Of a DNA stretch of 64,000 nt, positions 8,133 to 17,102 are shown piece after piece. Every line of letters starts with the position of its first letter. The stretch's first letter is position 1. The DNA comes from Chryseobacterium sp. LAM-KRS1 (lineage in GTDB: Bacteria > Bacteroidota > Bacteroidia > Flavobacteriales > Weeksellaceae). The position numbers and the translations under genes were made by a program. The stretch spans positions 713,228-777,227 of the forward strand of contig NZ_JAAOIZ010000004.1 of the NCBI RefSeq assembly GCF_013184525.1, written 5' to 3'. The notes under the pieces were generated by a model. It was not told where the DNA came from and did not search any database. It was given only the letters and a program-made list of their open reading frames with translations.

Positions 8133-9074
8133 TTACGAAATTAATGAATATCTGAAGTTAATATTATATAATCCAGACTTTATACTTTCATAATCTGTCA
8201 CTAAATATTTGATTATCATACCCCATTTTTTTAGTTTAGGGGCATTAGCAATTTCAAAACTGCGCTGCATTCTCTTGATATGAATTTTAATATCATCAGA
8301 TATGGTTGCTTCATCTTTTGCCCACTTATAAGTTTCATTCCAGAGGATAGTCCTTGAAATTGCAGGCTTGGTTTTATTGGAATCTACTTTAGTAATTCTG
8401 TTACTTTCGTGTACTCCTCTCATTGCTATTGCCTGTTCAATAATTCCAGGATATAGTTCAAGATAATAAGACAAACGAAATAAGAATTCCGTGTCTTCGT
8501 GAAGTTTCATCGGTTTAAATAATGGATTTAGTTTTCTTATCATCGAAGCTTTTCTGATGGTCAGCCCATCCAAACTGAAGAGTCCAAAACTTCCAAGTTT
8601 ATGAATTAATCCGGGAAAAACATCTTTTGGGCTATGTTTTTTATATACGGTGGTAAGTGAGTCTTTGAAAAGCTTATAATACTGTTCTTTTGCTTTTTCC
8701 GAATAATAATGAACGCCGATTGCACCATAAACTCCTTCTACTTCAGGATTTATAAAAAGCTTTTTTTCCGCTTCAAAACGATTGGGGAGATAATAATCAT
8801 CAGCATCTAAAAAGGCGATAAAGTCTCCAGTAGATTTTTCTATCCCAAGATTTCTACTGGGGCCGGCTCCATGGTTTTTTTTATCCGGATGTTGGTATAA
8901 TTTAACTTTATCATGCTTTGAGGTTAATTCCTTACAAACTTCTAAAGAAGAATCCGGTGATGCATCTTCTACTAAAATCACCTCGAATACTTCATCATGC
9001 ACTATTGCTGACTCCACTGCATGAGAAACATACTTTTCAGCGTTATATACAGGAATAATTACTGAGATTTTCAT
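8133..9074 (-). CDS. Glycosyltransferase family 2, tandem paralogue 2
   Basis: A 313-residue GT-A enzyme with MKISVIIPVYNAEKY, ILVEDASPDSS, FLDADDYYLPNRF and LHEDTEF. It is nearly collinear with the gene at 7147-8085, and the C-terminal ends (SIKSGLYNINFR) are shared, so the duplication looks recent. The spacing is 47 bases to the downstream copy and 5 bases to the upstream copy. Differences cluster in the C-terminal acceptor half, suggesting that acceptor or linkage specificity diverged while donor use was kept. The specific sugar is unknown. Confidence 0.88.
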   Translation of the reverse strand: MKISVIIPVYNAEKYVSHAVESAIVHDEVFEVILVEDASPDSSLEVCKELTSKHDKVKLYQHPDKKNHGAGPSRNLGIEKSTGDFIAFLDADDYYLPNRFEAEKKLFINPEVEGVYGAIGVHYYSEKAKEQYYKLFKDSLTTVYKKHSPKDVFPGLIHKLGSFGLFSLDGLTIRKASMIRKLNPLFKPMKLHEDTEFLFRLSYYLELYPGIIEQAIAMRGVHESNRITKVDSNKTKPAISRTILWNETYKWAKDEATISDDIKIHIKRMQRSFEIANAPKLKKWGMIIKYLVTDYESIKSGLYNINFRYSLIS

Positions 9075-9079
9075 TTCAT

Positions 9080-10018
9080 CTATTTTTGATAGTTAAATCG
9101 ATATTGTGTTTTTAATATATTGGGGTTTTTAATTGCTTCAATAAAGATATTATAATATTTTATGAGTCCGGTTTTTTGTGATAAATCAAAGGATTTATAC
9201 TTTAAATAAATTTTTTCTTTGGATCCAGAGGGAATATTTTGTTGCTCAGCCCAATCATATAATGATTTCCAGAAAAGAAGTTGCCTTTGGTTGTATTGAG
9301 GAGAATATTTAATAATTTTAGTGATTCTGTTGTCATCATGTATGCCTCGAATGGCGATAGGTTTATCTATAATCCCGGACTTTAAGTAACAATGATAAGT
9401 CAGTTTAATTATAAAATCCGAATCCTGGTGAACCCTTAGAAGTTCATTGAACCTGAGGTTATGTGTGTTGATAGAATGTCTTCTTATAGTGAGTGCATTT
9501 AAGTGAAAAAACGTACCGAAGGTTTTAGGTGTTAACCCCAGAAGTCCTTTAAAAACCTCCATGCCTTCTGCGGGATAATTTACTGTGGTAAGAAAGGTAT
9601 CATTAAACTTAGACTGAAATTCCTGTCTCCCTTTTTCGGTCAGGTATTCTATGCCAATAGCACCAAAGATTCCTTCTATTTTAGGATCTTTAAATATTTC
9701 TTTTTCTGCATCGAAACGATTGGGTAAGTAATAATCGTCTGCATCTAAAAATGAGATAAAGTCTCCTGTGGATTTTTGCATCCCGAGATTTCTCGAGGCT
9801 GCAGCACCGTGATTTTCTTTATCAGGATGTTGAAGAAGGATGATTTTGTTGTTTTCACTAGCTAATTTTTTACAGATTTGCAGTGAATTGTCAATTGATT
9901 TGTCTTCGACTAAAATAACTTCTTTTACTTCTTCAAATTGTAATGCTGACTGAACTGATTTTTCTAAAAACTCAGCTGCATTATATACAGGAATAATTAC
10001 TGAGATTTCAAGCATCAT
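9080..10018 (-). CDS. Glycosyltransferase family 2, tandem paralogue 3
   Basis: A 312-residue GT-A enzyme (EISVIIPVYNAAEF, ILVEDKSIDNS, FLDADDYYLPNRF, VHQDSDF). It is the most divergent member of the tandem triplet, especially after about residue 130. Two adjacent ATG codons are available; the first (10018) overlaps the TGA stop of the AsnB-like gene by four bases, indicating translational coupling. A DNA stretch around its DADD motif is almost identical to copy 1 but less so to copy 2, which hints at gene conversion. Role: addition of a sugar to the surface glycan. Confidence 0.87.
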   Translation of the reverse strand: MMLEISVIIPVYNAAEFLEKSVQSALQFEEVKEVILVEDKSIDNSLQICKKLASENNKIILLQHPDKENHGAAASRNLGMQKSTGDFISFLDADDYYLPNRFDAEKEIFKDPKIEGIFGAIGIEYLTEKGRQEFQSKFNDTFLTTVNYPAEGMEVFKGLLGLTPKTFGTFFHLNALTIRRHSINTHNLRFNELLRVHQDSDFIIKLTYHCYLKSGIIDKPIAIRGIHDDNRITKIIKYSPQYNQRQLLFWKSLYDWAEQQNIPSGSKEKIYLKYKSFDLSQKTGLIKYYNIFIEAIKNPNILKTQYRFNYQK

Positions 10019-11811
10019 AATATAGATTTATTGTTATAAGCCCATAAAGCAAGCTGTAATAAATTCCAATGTTTATGATCGTTATTCAGAAATTTTTGAG
10101 CATTATCAAAATCAATATAGTCAAAGATTTTCTGATTAGGATCTTTGAGCAGATCGTTGGAAAGGTTAATGAGTGACTCTTCTTCAAACCATGCCTTAAT
10201 GCTCATTCCAAATCCTTGCTTATGCCGTTTTCTTATAGTCTCAGTCCAATACGACCCCATAGCTTCACGGAGTATGATTTTATCGTCATCACCTTTTAAT
10301 TTCAATTGTTCCGGAAGTTGGATGCAAAATTCAGCAAAATCCATATCGAGAAAAGGGGTTCTAACTTCCAGCGAATTAGCCATTGCCATCCTATCGGATT
10401 TCATCATCATATTGCCAGGTACATAATTTTCAAGATCGACCCTCATAATATCATTCAGAGAATCAGGGTCAGGAATAAAGCTATAAGGTTGGTGATAATC
10501 TGTTGAAATTCCCAAAAGCTTTTGTTCATTTTTATTAAATGCATTTCTTACGGAGTTCTGATGAAAATCCAAAACAGAAGAATATTGCAGATTCTTTTGG
10601 GTAACAAAAGAAGTCTTTCTAAAATTCTGATAAAGCTTTAATCCAAATTTTGCGATGATGTTTTTATAGCTAAAATGATTTCTTAGTTGATCTTCAACTT
10701 TATAAAAATGGTATCCTCCGAATAATTCATCACCAACATCTCCTGATAGAACAACGGTGAGATTCTTTCTTGCGTTCTTACAGATTTCATAATGGGGGAG
10801 ATAAGAAATATCAGCAAAGGGCTCATCCAGAAAGGGCGAAACTTTTAAAAGTGAAGCTACTATATCCTGTTTTTTTTCATGAACTTCAATGTGGTTGGTG
10901 TTGTACTTTTCAGCAATTTCTTTTGCGTATTTCAGCTCGCTATCTTTATGATCATAGCCAAAACTAATAGTAGTTTGTTTAGGTAAAAATTCATTAACTA
11001 ATGCAACAATAGAGGAAGAGTCGAGTCCTCCACTTAGAAAGCTTCCCAATTCCACATCTGCAATAAGCTGTTTTTTAACCGCATTTTTTAAAAGATATAA
11101 AAATTCTTCTTTAGCATCAGATAAGCTTATAACTCTGTCTTTCGCAGGTAAATTATAATAGCGTGAAACTTCAATTTTTCCATCCTTCCAGATGAGTTGA
11201 TGGGCTGGAGGAAGTGCAAAGATATTAGAATATATACTTTGATATGTGTTTACATATCCATTCTGGAGATAGTGTCCTAATGCATCAGGATTTACCTTAG
11301 GTTGTATAAGTCCGGAAGCAAGGATTGCTTTGATTTCTGAGGCAAAAATAAATTCATTGTTATGTCCAATAGCATAAAAGAAAGGTTTTTCTCCAAAACG
11401 ATCACGGGCGCAAAACAACTGTTGCTTTTGTTCATCCCAAATAGCAAATGCAAACATTCCGGGAAGATCATGAATGAGGTTTTCCTGCTTCCCTTGATAC
11501 ATGGCTAAAATCACCTCCGTATCAGAACTTCCATGATATGGATATTCGGCATACCTTTTTTTTATGTCAAGATAACCGTAAATTTCACCATTCAGAACGA
11601 TGCATTCGTTTTTTGTGTTGGAGTACATGGGTTGTATTCCATTTTCAGATAAATCGATGATTGATAATCTGCGATGTCCCAAAGCAATATGATCATAAAA
11701 TTCATAATGGGAAGAATCCGGGCCACGATGCGCAATTGCATCAGTCATTTTTTTGATTTCTTCTGTATAATTTCTGGCATTATTGCTGATAATTCCTGCT
11801 ATTCCACACAT
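10015..11811 (-). CDS. AsnB-like glutamine-dependent amidotransferase
   Basis: A 598-residue protein of the class II asparagine synthetase family. The N-terminal glutaminase domain begins MCGIAGI, with Cys2 as nucleophile after Met removal. The synthetase domain has the PP-loop SGGLDSSS at about residues 260-267, which binds ATP to form an acyl-adenylate. It is somewhat longer than E. coli AsnB (554 residues). It sits inside a run of glycosyltransferase genes and overlaps one by four bases. Together with the UDP-glucose dehydrogenase gene of the same locus, this suggests amidation of a uronic acid carboxyl, as proposed for WbpS-like proteins of O-antigen loci, rather than asparagine synthesis. 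That role is inferred. Confidence 0.88.
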   Translation of the reverse strand: MCGIAGIISNNARNYTEEIKKMTDAIAHRGPDSSHYEFYDHIALGHRRLSIIDLSENGIQPMYSNTKNECIVLNGEIYGYLDIKKRYAEYPYHGSSDTEVILAMYQGKQENLIHDLPGMFAFAIWDEQKQQLFCARDRFGEKPFFYAIGHNNEFIFASEIKAILASGLIQPKVNPDALGHYLQNGYVNTYQSIYSNIFALPPAHQLIWKDGKIEVSRYYNLPAKDRVISLSDAKEEFLYLLKNAVKKQLIADVELGSFLSGGLDSSSIVALVNEFLPKQTTISFGYDHKDSELKYAKEIAEKYNTNHIEVHEKKQDIVASLLKVSPFLDEPFADISYLPHYEICKNARKNLTVVLSGDVGDELFGGYHFYKVEDQLRNHFSYKNIIAKFGLKLYQNFRKTSFVTQKNLQYSSVLDFHQNSVRNAFNKNEQKLLGISTDYHQPYSFIPDPDSLNDIMRVDLENYVPGNMMMKSDRMAMANSLEVRTPFLDMDFAEFCIQLPEQLKLKGDDDKIILREAMGSYWTETIRKRHKQGFGMSIKAWFEEESLINLSNDLLKDPNQKIFDYIDFDNAQKFLNNDHKHWNLLQLALWAYNNKSIL

Positions 11812-11867
11812 TTGTTTTGTTTTTTCATCACCATTTTGTTAAAAAAATTCCATCTCTTGGGACTAAT

Positions 11868-12794
11868 TTACGAAAGATTGAGAAAAGAAGGACCTTCCTG
11901 TTTTACCTTATTTCGAATATCAATAAGTATTTTTTCCTCTTGGGATATTTTTTTATATCGGTGAGATAATTTTTTATATTCGGTTCTGTTCCCTAGTAAA
12001 AGGTTTTTGAAAATACTCTGTTTCAGTGATTTTTTCTCCAGTTGTAGAGCGTTAGGTAAGTTTGGATTTATAATATTTGTTTCAATACGCAGATCTTTAT
12101 ACTTATTGTAATCAATCTTATTCAGTAACTGTACTCCATCATGCACTGCCTTACTAGAGGGTACGAGGATGATCTTTTTTTTATGAAAATGAACCCGGTT
12201 TACATATTCATTATCTTCGCCATAGTGGAAAAAATAAGGATTAAATCCGCCAACTGTTTCTATCGTTTGCTTCGGTAGAAGCCAATGTGCTGCGTTAATA
12301 AAATTGATTTCGTAGAAAGGTTTTATTGTTTGAAAATAAAGATCAGAGATTAATCTCGTCTTATCACAGTTCTGAGCTATATATTTATCTAAAAAAATAT
12401 CCAGGTATTTTTCTGATCCGTCTACCTGCATTGGGCTTATAATTCCAATGTCGTTTTGATCGGGGTGGGTATTGTAGACTTGCAGGAGGTTCTTTATACT
12501 ATCCGGATATAACCATGCATCCTGATTCATTAAATAAAAGAAATCTGCACCATCCTTATATGCTTTCTCAATTCCGATGTTATTGGCTTTTCCAAATCCT
12601 AAGTTTTCTGGGGACTGAATAAACTGTATTTCAGGAAATTTTTCTTTTATATATTCCTGTGTGCCATCAGTAGATCCATTATCAATAACAATGCACTGTA
12701 CAGGGACAGAAGATTCTCTTAGACTTGTAAAGCATCTTTCTGCCCATTTCATGGCATTGTAGGTAACAATAATAAAATAAATCTTAGGTATCAC
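11868..12794 (-). CDS. Glycosyltransferase family 2 (rhamnosyltransferase-like)
   Basis: A 308-residue GT-A enzyme starting with a GTG at 12794; no in-frame ATG is available upstream. IYFIIVTYNAMKWAERC and CIVIDNGSTDGTQEYI form the nucleotide-binding part. The DxD position reads YLMNQDAWL, the NQD variant common in rhamnosyltransferase-type GT2 proteins, and is followed by FFHYGEDNEY with the acidic catalytic region. It lies between the AsnB-like gene and a small SDR gene on the same strand. The donor is not certain: no rmlC/rmlD is in this window, so the local dTDP product is more likely the Fuc3NAc-type sugar. Confidence 0.87.
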   Translation of the reverse strand: MIPKIYFIIVTYNAMKWAERCFTSLRESSVPVQCIVIDNGSTDGTQEYIKEKFPEIQFIQSPENLGFGKANNIGIEKAYKDGADFFYLMNQDAWLYPDSIKNLLQVYNTHPDQNDIGIISPMQVDGSEKYLDIFLDKYIAQNCDKTRLISDLYFQTIKPFYEINFINAAHWLLPKQTIETVGGFNPYFFHYGEDNEYVNRVHFHKKKIILVPSSKAVHDGVQLLNKIDYNKYKDLRIETNIINPNLPNALQLEKKSLKQSIFKNLLLGNRTEYKKLSHRYKKISQEEKILIDIRNKVKQEGPSFLNLS

Positions 12795-12807
12795 TGTTTT
12801 TATGTTT

Positions 12808-13476
12808 TTAAATATACTTTTGAGCTAAAGTGTTTAAATAAACATCGGGTTTTACTCCTGAGAAAAAAGCATCCGTATTTTGATCAAAAGTTACTTTATA
12901 AAAATCTCCTTCTTCGACCTCATCATAGTAAGCTTCCTGTTGTATCTGATCCTGAATAGCATTGACAATCTCTCTTAAGTTATAGTAATAAGGAAATGCA
13001 AAATTGATTGTTTCGTTTTTTACAGATCTGCATGTAGTATCAAGAAAGCCTGAGATGTCATCAATATCTAATAACAATCTTCTGGCATTACGGTGAACTG
13101 TAAATCTACTGTTATCTTTAATTTTTGTTTTGAGAAAGTTGAAAAGAGTATTGGGATTACCTCCTTTTCCTACAATGTTTCCAATTCTTAAGATAAGATA
13201 ATTATTAGATTTATTCTTAATGTAATTTTCCATTTCAAGCTTATGTAATACATAATTGCTTTTCTGCTTTGATTGATCATGTACACTTAGAGTGGAAAAA
13301 TATACCAATTTCTTTTCTTTATTATTTACAAGGGCGTTGCTTAAAAGATCAAATTCTCTTTTAAATTCGGTTTCTTTAGTTTCAAGGGAATTTGAAACAC
13401 CAGAAGCAAAATAAAGAACATCTTCAGTATCAATATTTTTTAATGAATTAGCAATAAGCCCGTTTCCTATAATCAT
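12808..13476 (-). CDS. Short NAD(P)-binding SDR/epimerase-like protein
   Basis: A 222-residue protein related to the extended SDR (NAD-dependent epimerase/dehydratase) family. It has a nucleotide-binding loop GNGLIA near the N-terminus, LVYFSTLSV, and a candidate catalytic pair in NYVLHK (YxxxK spacing), then LRIGNIVGKGG. It is about 80-100 residues shorter than typical sugar epimerases, and the first glycine-rich loop is abbreviated. It could be a nucleotide-sugar reductase or epimerase, or an atypical SDR without catalysis. The position between two GT2 genes argues for sugar modification. Confidence 0.7.
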   Translation of the reverse strand: MIIGNGLIANSLKNIDTEDVLYFASGVSNSLETKETEFKREFDLLSNALVNNKEKKLVYFSTLSVHDQSKQKSNYVLHKLEMENYIKNKSNNYLILRIGNIVGKGGNPNTLFNFLKTKIKDNSRFTVHRNARRLLLDIDDISGFLDTTCRSVKNETINFAFPYYYNLREIVNAIQDQIQQEAYYDEVEEGDFYKVTFDQNTDAFFSGVKPDVYLNTLAQKYI

Positions 13477-13493
13477 ATTTTGTGTTTATTAAT

Positions 13494-14426
13494 CTATACA
13501 AAACTATTGTTTTGTTTTTTTATCTGATATTTTTGTTTAATTGTTCTTCTGCTCCATTTAATGGTATGGTATAATTTGGTCGGAGTAAAGGAAAATTTAG
13601 ACAAAACATTATAAAAAAAATAACCAATGCTCGCCTTAAAAAAATCGATTTTGCTTATCATATTTGAATAAGACATAAGGGTATAATAAAAATAGCTCTT
13701 AAGTTTTAATTGGCTATAATCTGAGTTATATTTTTTTATAAAGGGAATAATAGCAAAATCTTTTTTCATGACTTCTGAAGTTACATTTTTTGAAATACTG
13801 GCTCCAAATTGTCTGTAGGTACTCATTTGTTCCGGAAATATTTTTACTTTGCCATAGCAACCTGCCAATAAATATAAACATCTGTCTGCGGAAATAATAT
13901 CCGTTGGAAAGTCATCCTTTAATATCGATTTTCTAAAAAAAAAGGTGGATGTCTGACATATTTTCAGATCGGTTAAATCATCTTTTAACAATTCATCTCC
14001 CGGATGATCAGTAAAGCTATGGCTTGGGGTTGGAGTATCTTCATAAACAACCTTGGAATCTGCTCCTACAGCTGAAAAATCGGGATGAGATTCCAAAAAA
14101 TCAAATTGCTTTTGAATTTTTGAATGGTCAATCCACAGATCATCTCCATCTAGAATAGCAATATATTTTCCTGAAGCTTTTGAAAAAGAAAATAAAGTAT
14201 TTTTAACATAACCTAAATTGGGTATGTTTTTAAAATATTTGATTCTGTTACCTTTGGGATGTGTGGTAATGAGTTGATTAATAATATCTTCTGTGTTGTC
14301 GGGAGAATTGTCATTGCATACAATAATTTCATAGGAACCGGAAAATTCCTGGGAAAAAATACTTTCCAGACATTCTTTGATATACTTTTCATGTTTATAT
14401 GTAGTGATGCAAATACTGATATCCAT
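13494..14426 (-). CDS. Glycosyltransferase family 2 protein
   Basis: A 310-residue GT-A enzyme: ISICITTYKHEKYIKECL, IIVCNDNSPDNTEDII and the donor-binding ILDGDDLWID. The C-terminal segment is basic and aromatic (KWSRRTIKQKYQIKK), which may help membrane association. It starts six bases after the stop of the next upstream GT2 gene, so it is part of the long co-transcribed run. A role in polysaccharide assembly is supported; the specific sugar is not. Confidence 0.88.
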   Translation of the reverse strand: MDISICITTYKHEKYIKECLESIFSQEFSGSYEIIVCNDNSPDNTEDIINQLITTHPKGNRIKYFKNIPNLGYVKNTLFSFSKASGKYIAILDGDDLWIDHSKIQKQFDFLESHPDFSAVGADSKVVYEDTPTPSHSFTDHPGDELLKDDLTDLKICQTSTFFFRKSILKDDFPTDIISADRCLYLLAGCYGKVKIFPEQMSTYRQFGASISKNVTSEVMKKDFAIIPFIKKYNSDYSQLKLKSYFYYTLMSYSNMISKIDFFKASIGYFFYNVLSKFSFTPTKLYHTIKWSRRTIKQKYQIKKQNNSFV

Positions 14427-14432
14427 AATGAG

Positions 14433-15371
14433 TTAGATTGTAAACAGGTCTGACAATTTCAAGTCTAAATATTTATGACGAATACATTTCGCTATATATA
14501 TCTTCCTGTCAAGAAAGTTCATTGTTTTCAAATAAGAATTCCTATTTTTAATAAAGGCAGAGTATATTTCTGTTTTTTGAGGATCCTCTTTAGGATTTAT
14601 TTCCTGAAGCCTTTCGATAGATTTTAAATATGGCCATACATAATTTTTAAAATACTTTTGGTGTACCGAAAGACTGGAGGGAGTTTCAGATTTCTCAGAA
14701 TTATATCTGAGCCCATATACCTGACCAGGATGAAGTCTGTAGGAAGAAAGGGCTTTTGGAATGAATCCCAATTTATTTTTAATACTCAGTATTTGTACAA
14801 TAAAATAATCATGAGCCATTGGAAAATCTTTGATATTGTATTTTTCAAGTGCATTTTTCCTTATGGCAAGTGCACAACCCAGAATAAAACTACCTTTACT
14901 TACTAATGAAACAAAAAGCTTATGCTCCCGAATGTCATTAATAATACTTTCGTGTGTTATATTTTTCCAATTAAGATATGATGGCTGAACATTATTTTCA
15001 TCGATTAGTTTTAAATCATGAAATACTCCATCGGAATCAGGGTTTTTCTGGAAGAAAAGAATCGTCTCCTCTATCTTGTTCTTTTCCCATACATCGTCTT
15101 GATCACTAATAATTATGATTTCATTATTGCATAAATAGATCGCTTTTTCAAAATTTCTTATAAATCCTAAATTGGTTTCGTTTGTAAATACTTTGATAAT
15201 CTCAGGATACTTTTTCTCATAAGTGCTTAAAATTTCAATTGTTCGGTCAGTAGAGCCGTCATCGCAGATGATCAGCTCATCAGGAATCAAAGTCTGATGT
15301 AAAATGCTATCTAGCTGAGTGGATAAATATTTTTCACCATTGTATGTACACAGTGCTACTGATACCTTCAT
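14433..15371 (-). CDS. Glycosyltransferase family 2 (rhamnosyl-like)
   Basis: A 312-residue GT-A enzyme with VSVALCTYNGEKYLSTQL, LIICDDGSTDRT and IISDQDDVWEKNKIE. This DQDDVW form is typical of a GT2 subgroup often annotated as rhamnosyl- or alpha-L-fucosyl-type transferases. FPMAHDYFI follows in the acceptor region. The start ATG overlaps the stop of the upstream GT2 gene (15368-16192) by four bases, so translation is coupled. Donor and linkage are unknown. Confidence 0.88.
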   Translation of the reverse strand: MKVSVALCTYNGEKYLSTQLDSILHQTLIPDELIICDDGSTDRTIEILSTYEKKYPEIIKVFTNETNLGFIRNFEKAIYLCNNEIIIISDQDDVWEKNKIEETILFFQKNPDSDGVFHDLKLIDENNVQPSYLNWKNITHESIINDIREHKLFVSLVSKGSFILGCALAIRKNALEKYNIKDFPMAHDYFIVQILSIKNKLGFIPKALSSYRLHPGQVYGLRYNSEKSETPSSLSVHQKYFKNYVWPYLKSIERLQEINPKEDPQKTEIYSAFIKNRNSYLKTMNFLDRKIYIAKCIRHKYLDLKLSDLFTI

Positions 15372-16192
15372 AATTTGAAAAATTTAAAAACTTTACTTAC
15401 TAAAACATACCTTTTACTGTTTAAAATAGCTTTTAGGTGTTTGTTTTCGGAGGTTAACTTTTCATTAGCTTCGAATAAATTTTCAAAACTTCCAAGCTCC
15501 TTCGTGAAAAACTCTATATGTTTTCTATAGATTATATTGTGAGTATACAATTTCTTTGAATTACCATTTGCCGACATTTCTTTTATCATAGATATTTCTT
15601 TAATTCTATAATAAAACCCTACTTCTTTAATTTTGAAAACATTACCTTTTTCCTTCAAAAGAGAAATCCAAAAATCCCAGTCCTCCCATCCGTAAATAAG
15701 GTTAGTATCATAGCCTCCTGCCTTCATCCAGTCCTCTCTTTTAAAGAAAGCAGAACAAAAAATCATGTTTTTTACGGCAAGCATCTTTCTGCTATAGGCC
15801 GGTAGTTCCCAACTTCCATTTTCTGAACCAAATTTTTCTGCTTCACAATAGATAATTGTATATCCTTTATTAAATTCTTTTGCAGCTAAATCAAGGTACC
15901 GGCTGCTTATTTTATCATCGGCATCCAATGGTAATATCCATGTTCCTTTTGAGATTTCTATACCCGCATTCCTGGCTGAAGATAATCCTCCGTTTTCTTT
16001 ATAAATATACTGAAAACGAGGGTCTTTCTCAATCCATTTTTTTGCTATCTCTTCTGTGTTATCCGGAGAACCGTCATTTACAATAATACATTCCCAGTTC
16101 TCATAATTTTGATCGAGAACTGTTTCTAAGCATTCATCAAGAAATTGAGCCTGATTGTAGCATGGAACGATTATGGAAATTTCTGGATTCAT
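15368..16192 (-). CDS. Glycosyltransferase family 2 protein
   Basis: A 274-residue GT-A enzyme with ISIIVPCYNQAQFLDECL, CIIVNDGSPDNTEEIA and LPLDADDKIS, then IYGWEDWDFWI, where the ED pair is the usual acidic catalytic site. It overlaps the next gene by four bases and begins five bases after the gene at 16198-17097. A short basic C-terminus (LNSKRYVLVSKVFKFFKL) could be an amphipathic membrane anchor. Its function is inferred as one sugar transfer in the glycan repeat unit. Confidence 0.88.
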   Translation of the reverse strand: MNPEISIIVPCYNQAQFLDECLETVLDQNYENWECIIVNDGSPDNTEEIAKKWIEKDPRFQYIYKENGGLSSARNAGIEISKGTWILPLDADDKISSRYLDLAAKEFNKGYTIIYCEAEKFGSENGSWELPAYSRKMLAVKNMIFCSAFFKREDWMKAGGYDTNLIYGWEDWDFWISLLKEKGNVFKIKEVGFYYRIKEISMIKEMSANGNSKKLYTHNIIYRKHIEFFTKELGSFENLFEANEKLTSENKHLKAILNSKRYVLVSKVFKFFKL

Positions 16193-16197
16193 TTTTT

Positions 16198-17097
16198 TTA
16201 AATGATTTTATTTAAAAGTTTAAATAATGGAACCGGTAGCTTATAATGCATGGCAGTATATAATCGTTTTACTTTAAAAGGATAATTTTTGTAGGCTTTG
16301 AGATATCGCAAAGGTAATTTTTCACCCGATATATAATGTTTCTGTGTTATTCCGTTTATTTTATCTTTTATATCACCATTTTTATCAAACATCATCTGAA
16401 GAATCAAGGTTTCCATCTCTATTCTTTCTTTTTTAGCAGAAGAAAGATTATTATCATGAATTCTGTAATAAGCTAGTTTTTGAGGAATATAAGCTATGTA
16501 ATAAAGAGCGCTTATCTTTAGCCATCTAAAATAATCCTCCACTAAAAAGTCTGATTTATATTCTCCTGTATCTACAAGGGCTTTTTTTCGCATGAGAACT
16601 GTTAGGGCAGCAATTCTGTTGCTCTTAATTAATTGTTTCCTAAAAAGGTCTTTATCAATATTTCCCAGCGAGTTATAATCTGCGATATCCGGAATGCTGT
16701 TTGAATTTTCATCTACTCCATATGTGTCTGTGAATACCATTCCGAACCCATTACCTAGTCTTTCCAGTTCTGCTACACATTTTTCTATCGCTTCAGGATG
16801 GAGAAAGTCATCGGCTGCAATTATTTTTATGTATTCTCCTTCTACAAGATTCATACAATTGTTCAGCATAGTTGAAAGGCCAGTATTTTTTTTCTGAAAA
16901 TTGTTTTTGGCTGAATAGTTATTTTTTTTAAGCCAATTTTCATATACAGAAACTGAATCATCCGGTGAAAAATCGTCTGCAAGAATCAATTCTATGTATG
17001 GATAGGTCTGTGATTTAATACTATCCAGACATTCGTTAATATACTTTTCATGATTATAGCTACTAACTATAATACTTACTAACCCTTTTTTTTCCAA
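16198..17097 (-). CDS. Glycosyltransferase family 2 protein (TTG start)
   Basis: A 299-residue GT-A enzyme: VSIIVSSYNHEKYINECL, LILADDFSPDDSVSV and IIAADDFLHPEAIE, where the donor motif is AADD rather than the common DADD. The only start that keeps the first beta strand is a TTG at 17097, because no ATG or GTG lies between the preceding gene's stop and the domain. It lies five bases from both neighbours in the run. The C-terminus is basic and hydrophobic (YKLPVPLFKLLNKII). The sugar transferred is unknown. Confidence 0.86.
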   Translation of the reverse strand: MEKKGLVSIIVSSYNHEKYINECLDSIKSQTYPYIELILADDFSPDDSVSVYENWLKKNNYSAKNNFQKKNTGLSTMLNNCMNLVEGEYIKIIAADDFLHPEAIEKCVAELERLGNGFGMVFTDTYGVDENSNSIPDIADYNSLGNIDKDLFRKQLIKSNRIAALTVLMRKKALVDTGEYKSDFLVEDYFRWLKISALYYIAYIPQKLAYYRIHDNNLSSAKKERIEMETLILQMMFDKNGDIKDKINGITQKHYISGEKLPLRYLKAYKNYPFKVKRLYTAMHYKLPVPLFKLLNKII

Positions 17098-17102
17098 AAT
17101 AA

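Noticed and set aside
11868..12794. Rhamnosyltransferase as a firm call
   Set aside because: Only the NQD-type motif suggests it, and rmlC/rmlD are not in the window.
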